The position numbers and the translations under genes are program-made. A DNA stretch of 64,000 nt from Allodiplogaster sudhausi (Eukaryota > Nematoda > Chromadorea > Rhabditida > Diplogasteridae): NCBI GenBank assembly GCA_945643635.1, contig CALZFC010000065.1, positions 762,001-826,000 of the forward strand. Direction: 5' to 3'. This document shows, piece after piece, positions 31,667 through 42,170 of this stretch (within the stretch, counting starts at the first letter, position 1; the number at the start of each line of letters is the position of its first letter). A model generated the notes under the pieces. The model was not told the DNA's origin. It made no database searches and saw only the letters and a program-made list of their open reading frames with translations.

Positions 31667-32742
31667 TGCAATTCGAAGAAGATGAAGAAGAAAGGAGTCT
31701 ACCCTCCGAAGCGGAAGCCGACAACGACTCACATGGAAAGCAAGAGGGAGCAGACGCAAACGGAGACTCCGACACAACCGGAGACTTATGCACGTTCCTT
31801 TGGTTAAAGGCGTAGTGAGCGAGATTGATCAGCTATTTTGGGAAGACGATGATGATGAAATGGACATTTTACTCTGAGCATATATATTCGGAAGTGGACA
31901 GAACGAACTAAGGAGTGCTGTGGAAGAGGATATCGAAATTTCTTCTGAAAATGTAGAACGTAAGAGAATTGTTATCGATGTTTCTACCTCAACCTGACCA
32001 AATAAGGCAAAAAACACAATAATATTTATTTACCGGAGACCTTTAAATCTCCTCCGTTTAAAACCAAAGATAATTGGTGATCACTTGAATGTCCAAGCTA
32101 AAACCTGGAATATTAATTCTTTTGAAAGAGATACATTTCTAAAATCAAATTTGAAGTACTCTCAGAATATGCGGAAGCTGGTTTGTGGAAATAAAAGGAA
32201 TACGAATTATTCAGCCCAAAAATAACATTTGAAAACTTTTGAGGCCGTATTTTAAACATAAAATTAAATTTTCTGAAGATGATAACCCAGACGCAAATTT
32301 ATTTATTTATTTATTTATTCGATACATTAATAATAATGTGACAACACTTGAAGATTTGTTCTCGACTAACGAGATATGCGAAAATAAAAATTGAAGAGAG
32401 ATATTAAAAAGATCCGAGAGAATGAACGTAAAGAGAGAGAGAGAGTCAGAAAAAATAAACTGGGAGATGGGAGAGGGGATTTAGGGACAGCGCACCGCTC
32501 GCCTCGCCGTCGGAATGGGGTGGGCAAGGCCCCAGAGGGAGTGGGGGTGGAAATTAATGCATATTCGATTAGCATTCAACGGAAAAATTCTTTTCCGAAG
32601 CGTTCGAACCTAAAAACTCATAATTTAGAGGACCCATAGGTGCCATCAATAATAAATTTGAAATTAATTATGACACATATAAATTATAAAATTACTGTAA
32701 ATATAGAACATATTTGAAAAATAGTGAAAAATGTTCTTCAGG

Positions 32743-32970
32743 TCCCACAACATTCTCAAGACACCACCGGCATCGACACCTTCCTTGCGGATGTGGTTTT
32801 TATTTCAACTAACATTTTTTGTGATGTTATAATTCTGAAGAAGTATAATAATTACTGTTTTCAGAAACCCGGTCAGAGTATCCTCTTCGACGACACGATC
32901 ACGCGAGGCGACGTTTTCGGCACTAGCAATAGCAAGCAGTCGACTAAGAAGAATGAGCTTGTGAAGAAGA
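32743..32970 (+). CDS. Candidate exon pair, unknown protein (left arm)
   Basis: 32743-32793 (VPQHSQDTTGIDTFLAD) and 32866-32970 (KPGQSILFDDTITRGDVF...) are flanked by good TTCAG acceptors, and the first by a GT donor, in matching phase 0. The second exon ends in a Lys-rich stretch. Acceptor quality and hydrophilic, gene-like composition are the only support; no family recognised. The mirror copy is 36041-36268. Confidence 0.3.
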
Positions 32971-33327
32971 CGAAGAACCAAATAGGCTTTGTTTCTTCAC
33001 GTCATTTCCTAATCTTGATTCCATTTCCATGACCCTCCGACCCACCTCCTTTGGCACCACTACATAAAGACCTCTGTTTGTCAGCAAGAGAACTATAACT
33101 GGCTACTACTAACAATAAGAAGATGCTAATAAGCTAATATCTATTTTTAAAGGTTTTATCGATTTAGTCAAGGCATTAATGAATAGTCGAAAGATCAGCG
33201 TTCAAAGATAAGACATGGAATTATCAATCAGAAGGGATCCCTCCCACTGTCGTGTTCTCTTGATTTGGACATAAAAAAGTTTCAGTTTTATAACATCGCA
33301 CTACACTCGCTTCTTGGCCTAACCGTT

Positions 33328-33747
33328 AAAGGAGACCATAAGGGAAAACTCCTTACACGAAGTCACTGACAGATTGGCAAAAGATACGGTGGGAAGAATC
33401 CACAGAAATGGTGCAACTTTCCCTTGCCTCTCTCCACAGAAACTAGTGGCTTGAACAACTGGCTGGTGTGCACACGTGTTAAGCAAAATCAGGCCAATGG
33501 TGGTTGCGCGCCCCATATACATATATAAATTTTAAGTGCAGGATTCAAAAATCTGCCAAATATTTTTTGAAAATGGCGGGAAGATAAATTATTCGCAAAT
33601 TTAAAGTAGAGAACACTACTAATTTCCTCAGGGCAGAGGGGTTTTTGTGACTTCGGGACACTTGCAATCGAAGTTTCTAGCTCAAACTGACCGAATAAGG
33701 CAAAAAAAAATAAGACATTATTTATTCGCCTCGGACCTCCTTTAAGA
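33328..33747 (+). mobile_element. MITE-like dispersed repeat (copy 2)
   Basis: About 420 bases bounded by TTAAAGGAGACC and GGACCTCCTTTAA, imperfect inverted ends. Related to 23398-23808. The mirrored copy is 35264-35683. No coding content. Confidence 0.6.
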
Positions 33748-33814
33748 GGCAGCAAGATTTGTTTTGGTTATCACACTTCAAATAGATGTAGAGAAGTGTA
33801 TAATAAGACGAGTA

Positions 33815-33846
<32 letters not shown>

Positions 33847-33854
33847 ATTAACAG

Positions 33855-34057
33855 GGTGAAAACTCCAACCAGAGAACGGATACCACTTCCATTTAGTGTC
33901 AAGCCGAAATACACCAAAGAAATGACACTTGGAAAAAACAAATTATTTTTCCAAAACAGCTTGTTTTTTTTGCTGGTTCTGTTATTGTTTTTGGGCTTTA
34001 GTTTTACTTTATACGATGATTATGTGATAAAGCAGCAACTATCGTCTGCAACGAATG
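33855..34057 (+). CDS. Candidate exon encoding a membrane segment (left arm)
   Basis: An AACAG acceptor precedes an open frame of about 67 residues: a basic, Pro-rich start (VKTPTRERIPLPF), then one strong TM helix (LFFLLVLLLFLGFSFTLY) and a charged end before GT. The mirror copy is 34954-35156. It may belong to the same unknown gene as the exons at 32743-32970, but phases did not join cleanly. Confidence 0.3.
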
Positions 34058-34157
34058 GTATCTACTTCTTACATGTGCTCCTTTTTTGAGATTTTTTTTT
34101 CATATACCTCCTACTCTCACTCATTCTCTCATTCGGTCTCTCTCTCTCTCCCCTTAC

Positions 34158-34755
34158 ACACAGAAAAAAAATGTGACTCACAATTATTGTTCCATCTAGA
34201 CTTGTAACCAAAATTGTGACACGGGAGCTCACATCGAAAAATCATGACATCGGATGTCACATTTTGGTGGCAAAGGGGGGGGGGAAGTAGCCACTGCGAG
34301 GGCCAAAATTGTGACATTGTTCCACTCTCGTACCGCAGTGGTCACAAAGCACAGTATAAATGTAGAGGAGAAAAAGGCTGCCGAATTTCGGTTGTGCCGG
34401 TATTGGTGAGGTAATTGGAAATTGCAAACAAGAAAGGCGTCATGCTTTATGATTCAGATGCTGACTCTGTTGTCTGGCACCCTACCACCATGCTCATGGT
34501 CAGCATGCTGCAAAACTTTTTTTTTTGGTTGATAAGATTATTGCATATTCTTACATATATGAAATGATCCCAATATACGAGGCATGAATGAAGAGAGAAG
34601 GTAAAAGGGGCGAGGCGAATGGTGCTCAGATGTCACAATTTTTGTTCCGCAGCTATTTGTGACATGGGGTGGAACACAATTGTACCGGGGCGAAATCGGT
34701 ACAATATTGTGACATCAAATTGTGACATCTCTTGTCACATCGTTTTCAGTGTGCA
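34158..34755 (+). mobile_element. MITE at the palindrome centre
   Basis: The ends read CACACAGAAAAAAAATGTGAC (left) and, inverted on the right, CACACTGAAAACGATGTGAC. The interior is rich in tgacatc/gatgtcac motifs in both orientations. The palindrome arms end inside it (34229 pairs with 34782), so the left end is duplicated into the right arm. Non-coding. Confidence 0.6.
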
Positions 34756-34781
34756 ACGTAGTTATGTCAACATATGTGTAA
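34230..34781. other. Asymmetric spacer of the palindrome
   Basis: The only non-mirrored DNA at the axis, about 550 bases. It includes a run of ten G near 34277 and MITE interior sequence. No gene. Confidence 0.7.
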
Positions 34782-34953
34782 TTCTCCCGTGTCACAATTT
34801 TGGTTACAAGTCTAGATGGAACAATAATTGTGAGTCACATTTTTTTTCTGTGTGTAAGGGGAGAGAGAGAGAGACCGAATGAGAGAATGAGTGAGAGTAG
34901 GAGGTATATGAAAAAAAAATCTCAAAAAAGGAGCACATGTAAGAAGTAGATAC

Positions 34954-35156
34954 CATTCGTTGCAGACGATAGTTGCTGCTTTATCACATAATCATCGTAT
35001 AAAGTAAAACTAAAGCCCAAAAACAATAACAGAACCAGCAAAAAAAACAAGCTGTTTTGGAAAAATAATTTGTTTTTTCCAAGTGTCATTTCTTTGGTGT
35101 ATTTCGGCTTGACACTAAATGGAAGTGGTATCCGTTCTCTGGTTGGAGTTTTCACC
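34954..35156 (-). CDS. Candidate exon encoding a membrane segment (right arm)
   Basis: Mirror of 33855-34057, same translation. Support is as weak as for that copy. Confidence 0.25.
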
Positions 35157-35164
35157 CTGTTAAT

Positions 35165-35196
<32 letters not shown>

Positions 35197-35263
35197 TACT
35201 CGTCTTATTATACACTTCTCTACATCTATTTGAAGTGTGATAACCAAAACAAATCTTGCTGCC

Positions 35264-35683
35264 TCTTAAAGGAGGTCCGAGGCGAATAAATAATGTCTTA
35301 TTTTTTTTTGCCTTATTCGGTCAGTTTGAGCTAGAAACTTCGATTGCAAGTGTCCCGAAGTCACAAAAACCCCTCTGCCCTGAGGAAATTAGTAGTGTTC
35401 TCTACTTTAAATTTGCGAATAATTTATCTTCCCGCCATTTTCAAAAAATATTTGGCAGATTTTTGAATCCTGCACTTAAAATTTATATATGTATATGGGG
35501 CGCGCAACCACCATTGGCCTGATTTTGCTTAACACGTGTGCACACCAGCCAGTTGTTCAAGCCACTAGTTTCTGTGGAGAGAGGCAAGGGAAAGTTGCAC
35601 CATTTCTGTGGATTCTTCCCACCGTATCTTTTGCCAATCTGTCAGTGACTTCGTGTAAGGAGTTTTCCCTTATGGTCTCCTTT
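35264..35683 (-). mobile_element. MITE-like dispersed repeat (mirror copy)
   Basis: Mirror of 33328-33747 within the palindrome right arm; not an independent insertion. Confidence 0.55.
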
Positions 35684-36040
35684 AACGGTTAGGCCAAGAA
35701 GCGAGTGTAGTGCGATGTTATAAAACTGAAACTTTTTTATGTCCAAATCAAGAGAACACGACAGTGGGAGGGATCCCTTCTGATTGATAATTCCATGTCT
35801 TATCTTTGAACGCTGATCTTTCGACTATTCATTAATGCCTTGACTAAATCGATAAAACCTTTAAAAATAGATATTAGCTTATTAGCATCTTCTTATTGTT
35901 AGTAGTAGCCAGTTATAGTTCTCTTGCTGACAAACAGAGGTCTTTATGTAGTGGTGCCAAAGGAGGTGGGTCGGAGGGTCATGGAAATGGAATCAAGATT
36001 AGGAAATGACGTGAAGAAACAAAGCCTATTTGGTTCTTCG

Positions 36041-36268
36041 TCTTCTTCACAAGCTCATTCTTCTTAGTCGACTGCTTGCTATTGCTAGTGACGAAAACGT
36101 CGCCTCGCGTGATCGTGTCGTCGAAGAGGATACTCTGACCGGGTTTCTGAAAACAGTAATTATTATACTTCTTCAGAATTATAACATCACAAAAAATGTT
36201 AGTTGAAATAAAAACCACATCCGCAAGGAAGGTGTCGATGCCGGTGGTGTCTTGAGAATGTTGTGGGA
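36041..36268 (-). CDS. Candidate exon pair, unknown protein (right arm)
   Basis: Mirror of 32743-32970. One residue differs (Val for Gly in the second exon). Confidence 0.25.
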
Positions 36269-37344
36269 CCTGAAGAACATTTTTCACTATTTTTCAAATA
36301 TGTTCTATATTTACAGTAATTTTATAATTTATATGTGTCATAATTAATTTCAAATTTATTATTGATGGCACCTATGGGTCCTCTAAATTATGAGTTTTTA
36401 GGTTCGAACGCTTCGGAAAAGAATTTTTCCGTTGAATGCTAATCGAATATGCATTAATTTCCACCCCCACTCCCTCTGGGGCCTTGCCCACCCCATTCCG
36501 ACGGCGAGGCGAGCGGTGCGCTGTCCCTAAATCCCCTCTCCCATCTCCCAGTTTATTTTTTCTGACTCTCTCTCTCTCTTTACGTTCATTCTCTCGGATC
36601 TTTTTAATATCTCTCTTCAATTTTTATTTTCGCATATCTCGTTAGTCGAGAACAAATCTTCAAGTGTTGTCACATTATTATTAATGTATCGAATAAATAA
36701 ATAAATAAATAAATTTGCGTCTGGGTTATCATCTTCAGAAAATTTAATTTTATGTTTAAAATACGGCCTCAAAAGTTTTCAAATGTTATTTTTGGGCTGA
36801 ATAATTCGTATTCCTTTTATTTCCACAAACCAGCTTCCGCATATTCTGAGAGTACTTCAAATTTGATTTTAGAAATGTATCTCTTTCAAAAGAATTAATA
36901 TTCCAGGTTTTAGCTTGGACATTCAAGTGATCACCAATTATCTTTGGTTTTAAACGGAGGAGATTTAAAGGTCTCCGGTAAATAAATATTATTGTGTTTT
37001 TTGCCTTATTTGGTCAGGTTGAGGTAGAAACATCGATAACAATTCTCTTACGTTCTACATTTTCAGAAGAAATTTCGATATCCTCTTCCACAGCACTCCT
37101 TAGTTCGTTCTGTCCACTTCCGAATATATATGCTCAGAGTAAAATGTCCATTTCATCATCATCGTCTTCCCAAAATAGCTGATCAATCTCGCTCACTACG
37201 CCTTTAACCAAAGGAACGTGCATAAGTCTCCGGTTGTGTCGGAGTCTCCGTTTGCGTCTGCTCCCTCTTGCTTTCCATGTGAGTCGTTGTCGGCTTCCGC
37301 TTCGGAGGGTAGACTCCTTTCTTCTTCATCTTCTTCGAATTGCA

Positions 37345-38805
37345 TCACTTCCAATAAATGACAATTCCAATGATGATTACTGAAATATGATTCAATAATT
37401 AGCGGAATTGCAATTATGTAAACTATATTCACTGTTAAATATTTTATCTTAATCACTTAGACATGAGAAAAAGTTGCCGAACCAATTTGCTCCAATTTTA
37501 CTTTCGAAATACCTTTCCAATATATTTAAAAAATATATAAGAATACTTTTCTCATATATTTTAAAATATATATTTTTATGCACTTTTATTCTCTCAATTT
37601 AAATGCTAAATTGTCCGCCTGAAATTGTTTTAATTAGCATAATTCTACAATGTTATGCATGTATACGCAAAGATTTGCTGAAAAGTTGCACCATTAAACT
37701 CGTTTCCTTGCAAATCGCAAATCGAATAATCCATCCATTTTCTTGCACTTTCTCTCACCGGCGAAGCCCGCGAAAAGGAGCACGCCGCCCACAATTAGGA
37801 AGGGGGTCGAAAGGAGGTCGAGCGCGTCGCATTTCTTCTCCTCATTGCCAGTGGTGGGCTAAAGAGATCAATTAGTCATAATTAACAGTAATTATGATTT
37901 GATGATTTTTTTACATCAACTCTTTAAAACATTAAAAAATTTTGAATTCAAAAAGAATATATAAAAAATTTGAAAACATTATAAAAAAATTTTTACGTAT
38001 AAATGCTAGTAGCTGATTTTTTCTCTGAAACATCTAATTGCAAGGGCTTCCGAATGAGCCATAAATCTTATTTTTTACTTGTTGATCAATCCCTGATTTG
38101 AATTTCAGCTTCCTACAACATTAGAATTATGCGCCAGTGCCCATTTGTCACTTCGCTGAGCTTCGACTACCGCTTACATTCTGCATGTGGACCTGAAAAA
38201 AGCGAGACTTTCCAGACCTCGGTGGTCGTGGTGAGCTAAGGAGTGGTCCGAGTGAAGAGTTGCTCGGCCGCATTGAGCGCCGTTGTCTTGAATAGGCTCT
38301 CTTTGTTGCAGTTGTTCTCTCCAGAGCAATAGCAATCATAAGCCGGTAGCGAACGATTGAACTGTGGCACTTGGACGCATATCTCTGTCGAATTGGGCGG
38401 ATAGCTACAGCCGATACCGGAGTAGCTCTTTGGGTCGCCGAGAACGACTCTTGCCCAGCAGAAAGTGAGCCCATCTTTGCAAATGAATTTCCATTCATTA
38501 TCAGCATCAGCCACGATACATATCTGGAAAAAAAGAGATCAAGAAATCTTTTCATGAAATTTGTGTACACCAATATGATCTATGGCCTGAAATTTTTTAA
38601 CGAGCTAATTCCCGAAACAGATAAAAAAAATTTATGCATATGTTCGTTTTAGCTAAATAATTTCAAACAAATTTTAGTCAAGACAAGAAAAGATAGGAGA
38701 TTGGAGACAGGAGAGAAAAGGACGAAGATGATTTTACGGCTGACAAGGCTCATTTTCCTAGCAAAAAGTCGCTGCTCCCTCGGAGTCGACTTCTCTTCGC
38801 GGGTG
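37345..38805 (-). pseudogene. Ly6/uPAR-like gene, inverted copy
   Basis: Inverted copy with the presumptive first exon region (to 38805), the eight-Cys exon (38523-38218), the TM exon and the last exon. It carries the same in-frame stops as copies 1 and 2. A Glu-to-Trp codon change (NEW for NEL) near residue 10 and a Cys-to-Arg change in the leader are the visible differences. Confidence 0.6.
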
Positions 38806-39782
38806 CTGTCTCGTGAAATGATTCTCTTTTCCCATCTCAGTTCACTCATTGACAACCAAAGTACAGAAAAAAACTAATTATGAATATATATAAATAAACT
38901 TATAAAAGATCGCGTAACTTTCGAATCTGCACAGTTTCACTTATTAGTTTTTCTCGGTTTATATAAAAAAGAAAGACATCTGGCATCCAGAATACTATAA
39001 ATTTAGCCATAGCTACGGAATAAAGCCTTTTATTTGACTTTTAGAGAGAGACAATTCCGGTCGGCAACGCCATCGTTAGCTTCTACTTTCGAAGGTATGT
39101 ACATTTACTTTAAATCGTTCGATTGTTTTCATGATGCTTCTCCAATTAGGAAGAATTTATATTTATTTTCCTTTTTGCTTCTCTGGCAATCGATTCTCAC
39201 AAGTTTATTGTTCATAGCGGACCAATTCAATATTGGAGTGTGCTCATCCAATTTTACAGTGCCTGCCTGCAGCATAATTACATCCGTATTCCAAGCAATG
39301 TTGCGATAAATTTATTGGAATTTGATGACCGCGAGTCTGCAAATGCTAGATGGGGATAGTTCTTGGTATGCTAATTTTCCAGCAGCTACTGTTAATAGTT
39401 GTGTAACCGTTTAATTTTATGCGTCCGCTGAAGCTAACGTGAGGGCGGCCATGTTATTAGCTGTGTGTAGGCTGGAATCAACCAACGTTCAGACTGATTG
39501 CCGCAGAACATATTAAAGACACACCAGGTGAAAATGTGGTAATTAAAACTTCTCAAGGCTATGCGGTGATTATCATGATAAGTGTGCAAGCCTTATTGCT
39601 AATTACTAGCACATGCCTCAAGCGTCGATAATTCTGAAAACTGAACATTTTCCAGTGCTGCACTTAGATACTACGTAAATAGATACAATGATCTCATAAC
39701 TACATGAAATTTTTCCGAAAAGTGTTCAACTTGGAGGAGATCGAACTGAAGGATCTGCACTGATTCTACGCAGAAAATCACG

Positions 39783-40117
39783 ATGCGAGAGTTGCCGCGT
39801 TCTCTGCTGCATTTACTGCGTATTGTGCACGCGGCCATCTGCTGCGGCAGCGTCGCTCTCAACATCCTGGACGCCGTCGCCATTCTAAGGCACAGCGACC
39901 GAAACATTGGCGCCTATCGTTTCCTCCTTACGGCTATTGTGGTCAATTTTGTTGTCAGAGCCTTTCTTTTATTTTAAAAATGAAGCTCTTAATTTGTTCT
40001 TCTCTCCTTCAGCTTACTCAAATAGTCAGCGACATTTCATTCGATGTCATCGGCCGCTTTACCTTCTTCCCGCCCCTTTATTGCATTTATATGGATAGCT
40101 TATTCATCCTCCACGCC
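39783..40117 (+). pseudogene. Chemoreceptor fragment, exons 1-2 (inverted copy)
   Basis: Third copy of the two-exon receptor fragment, now on the plus strand, ATG at 39783. Exon 1 is open and identical in translation; exon 2 starts at 40013 and breaks down after YCIYMDSLF. Confidence 0.78.
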
Positions 40118-40529
40118 AGTTCAAAAGTCTCATTCTTCAGAATGGTACTCTTTTCTTGAATGCAAATCATGAATTGGTAATATTGGTTTAGGAATTCACT
40201 ATTTTGTCACGTTTCGTTTGCCTCGTAATTCTAGTGTACTGCTTCACCACGGCGCAACTCTATCGTGAAACAAATATGTAGCTCACCACACTATCCCTAT
40301 CAATAAATTACAAATGAATATAAAGTAAAGTTAGATTTGAGTAAAGTAATTTTTCTTTTTAATCTGTTAAGGTCTACTCGAAGGTCTTTGATATGTTAAA
40401 GGAACCGATCGTGGAATCTTTCAACAGTTGTAAAAGGTGTGCGATTTAAAATCTCATGTACATAGTTCGGTCCTAGTTGGTTCGAGAGAGAATGTGAACG
40501 AGGAGGGATCCTCATAAATATCCGAAGGA

Positions 40530-41350
40530 CGAGAGCCCGCGCTCATGGTCAGATCTTTTTTTGGTCTACTCGCGACGGCGTGTTATTTTATAGTCTCAAT
40601 TGAAACTTCACTTATCGTTCCATTACTTCAGCTGAGTGAACCAGTGATGTTTATTGCTATTCCTCTCTTCACTCTTATCTATGTACTTACTTTCGCATTG
40701 AAATGGACTAGACGTTCTATTTGATTACATGTTAGAAAATGTTCTCGGAAATTCTACCGAAACATCTCCCTCTAATTGCATACGTCTGCTACTGCTTCGA
40801 TGGAGACGTAGAGCGTCTTTCGTATAAGTCTCTTTATTTCGTTGCACACATTTTACAATTAGCACATGAGATTTCGTTCAATGTAGAATTCGTTGGCTCG
40901 GACAGCTGCAGATCGCCAATGTATGTGTTTGGAATGCCTTACAATAAACTGCCGTTCAAAAGCGCCGCATCTTTTATATTCTGACGGTGTGTAATTTTTG
41001 AATGACATGTAATTAATTCATTTATCCATTACTTCACCTGAGAATGGTGTATCAGCGATCTTTCCTGCTATACTTCACCCTTCTAACTTACCTTACTCTC
41101 AGCATTGAAAATTATGACACGTTCTATTAAATTACACGTTCAAATGATAAATTTTCTCGGGGAAAATGTTTGTCGTACTCGTATTATTTCATTTAGTCGC
41201 TTACGCATATATCTAATAGATACCGCAAATTTGTCCTTGGTCTTCCCAGTCATTTTAGATGTAACGCCTTCATACAGAATCAATGTATCATCTGCCTTCG
41301 CTAGAAACCCAACGTTATCGGTCACGGTTGCGGTTTTTTTTGGCTTTTAA
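40530..41350 (+). pseudogene. Chemoreceptor relics (exons 6-8, two sets)
   Basis: 40540-40710 resembles exons 6-7 (FGLLATACYFIV, then IPLFTLIYVLTFALKW). 41040-41110 resembles another exon 7, and 41216-41330 resembles exon 8 of the gene at 20160 (shared RINVSS/RIDVSS and AFARN/AIARS strings). Frames are broken by stops and indels. At least two dead paralogues are interleaved here. Confidence 0.65.
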
Positions 41351-41451
41351 CGAAAAATTTAATGTATCAAGAAATACGCTGACAATCTTGTCATTAGGGT
41401 GTACTTCAATGTGTAAGTGAGCAAATTAATTTTTTATGCAATACAGACAGC

Positions 41452-41759
41452 ATGCGTGAATTCCCGCGTTCCCTGCTGCACTCGTTGCGAGTGCTGCACA
41501 CCGCAATTTGCATCGGCAGCGTCGCTCTCAACATCATCGCCGCCGTCGCAATCATCAAGTGAATACTTGGAAACGATATTCTTTGATAGCCCTCGCGGCC
41601 ACATCGATGGTCGTGTACGCGATGCACTCGCCGGCGCAGTCGCTGTCGCTGCTGCTCACGTCAAGCAGCTACCGCTCATTCGTCGCCGGACTCCTCAGGA
41701 AGTTGCGCATCTCCCGCGTCGACGTGACAGTGTCCGTGAGAAACTCTACTTTATTTTGA
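41452..41759 (+). pseudogene. Internally deleted chemoreceptor (exon 1 joined to exon 8)
   Basis: An intact ATG and most of exon 1 (MREFPRSLLHSLRVLHTAIC, ALNIIAAVAII) run into a short non-homologous stretch with a stop, followed 30 bases later by an open exon 8 (LAATSMVVYAMHSPAQSL to a natural stop). Exons 2-7 are gone. High similarity of both ends to the intact gene at 16128 suggests a recent deletion. A single frame (41508-41759) bridges the junction but reads exon 1 out of frame. Confidence 0.75.
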
Positions 41760-42170
41760 CTCTCTCTCTCTTTTCATAAGCATACATTTTATCGGTTTAA
41801 AGCTGTTCGAAATTCATCCGTAATTTTAAGTTGAATATTGTTGATCATTATTTTACATATTATACATGGACAAAGTTAGTGCTGCTTGTTCTAATAATAA
41901 TATAAGTGTGGATTAATTTGAATAAATTCGAGAAAGAGAGAAAAGAAAAAAATATGGGGAAAACAATTAATTTGCATTGCATTATATAAATCACGCATTC
42001 TCTTAGTGCAATTTCCTTTGTTTTCTCCGTGTGAAAATGAAAGTGCGCTTGGAATCGTGTACTATCGACAGTGTATAAAAACTGAAGATCGATCACATTA
42101 CTCGCATTCTTCATCACTCTTAGTCATCTGACTGGTTGTCTTTCTGTTCGTCTGAGAAGAAGAAGAAAGG
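41760..42170. other. Intergenic, no gene seen
   Basis: AT-rich upstream region of the phosphatase-like gene; likely contains its promoter. Confidence 0.4.

Larger units (their letters stand above)
28505..32478 (+). repeat. Direct duplication unit, copy 2
   Basis: Second tandem copy, starting with the Spinster piece (28505-28835). Nearly identical to copy 1 apart from a deletion of about 301 bases corresponding to 26207-26507, replaced by a short C/T run at 30470-30482. It removes the presumptive first exon of the Ly6-like gene. In the Spinster part this copy agrees with the parent gene at one site where copy 1 differs (ccctattttgg) and differs at another (gacgtaaagg). Confidence 0.9.
32479..34229 (+). 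repeat. Palindrome left arm beyond the tandem unit
   Basis: Present also inverted at 34782-36532 with only rare differences (for example GTTTTCGGC at 32911-32919 against GTTTTCGTC in the other arm, giving Gly or Val in one frame). It contains candidate exons, a MITE-like repeat, a (TACA)n microsatellite at 33819-33846 and the left end of another MITE. Confidence 0.85.
34782..40475 (-). repeat. Palindrome right arm / inverted third copy of the unit
   Basis: Coordinates pair with the left arm as x + y = 69011 from the centre out to about 38500. Further out, pairing with copy 1 is x + y = 65037. The arm keeps the roughly 300 bases deleted in copy 2, so it was copied before that deletion or from copy 1. 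It stops at 40475, exactly opposite 24562, and so lacks the Spinster-derived piece. Confidence 0.9.
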
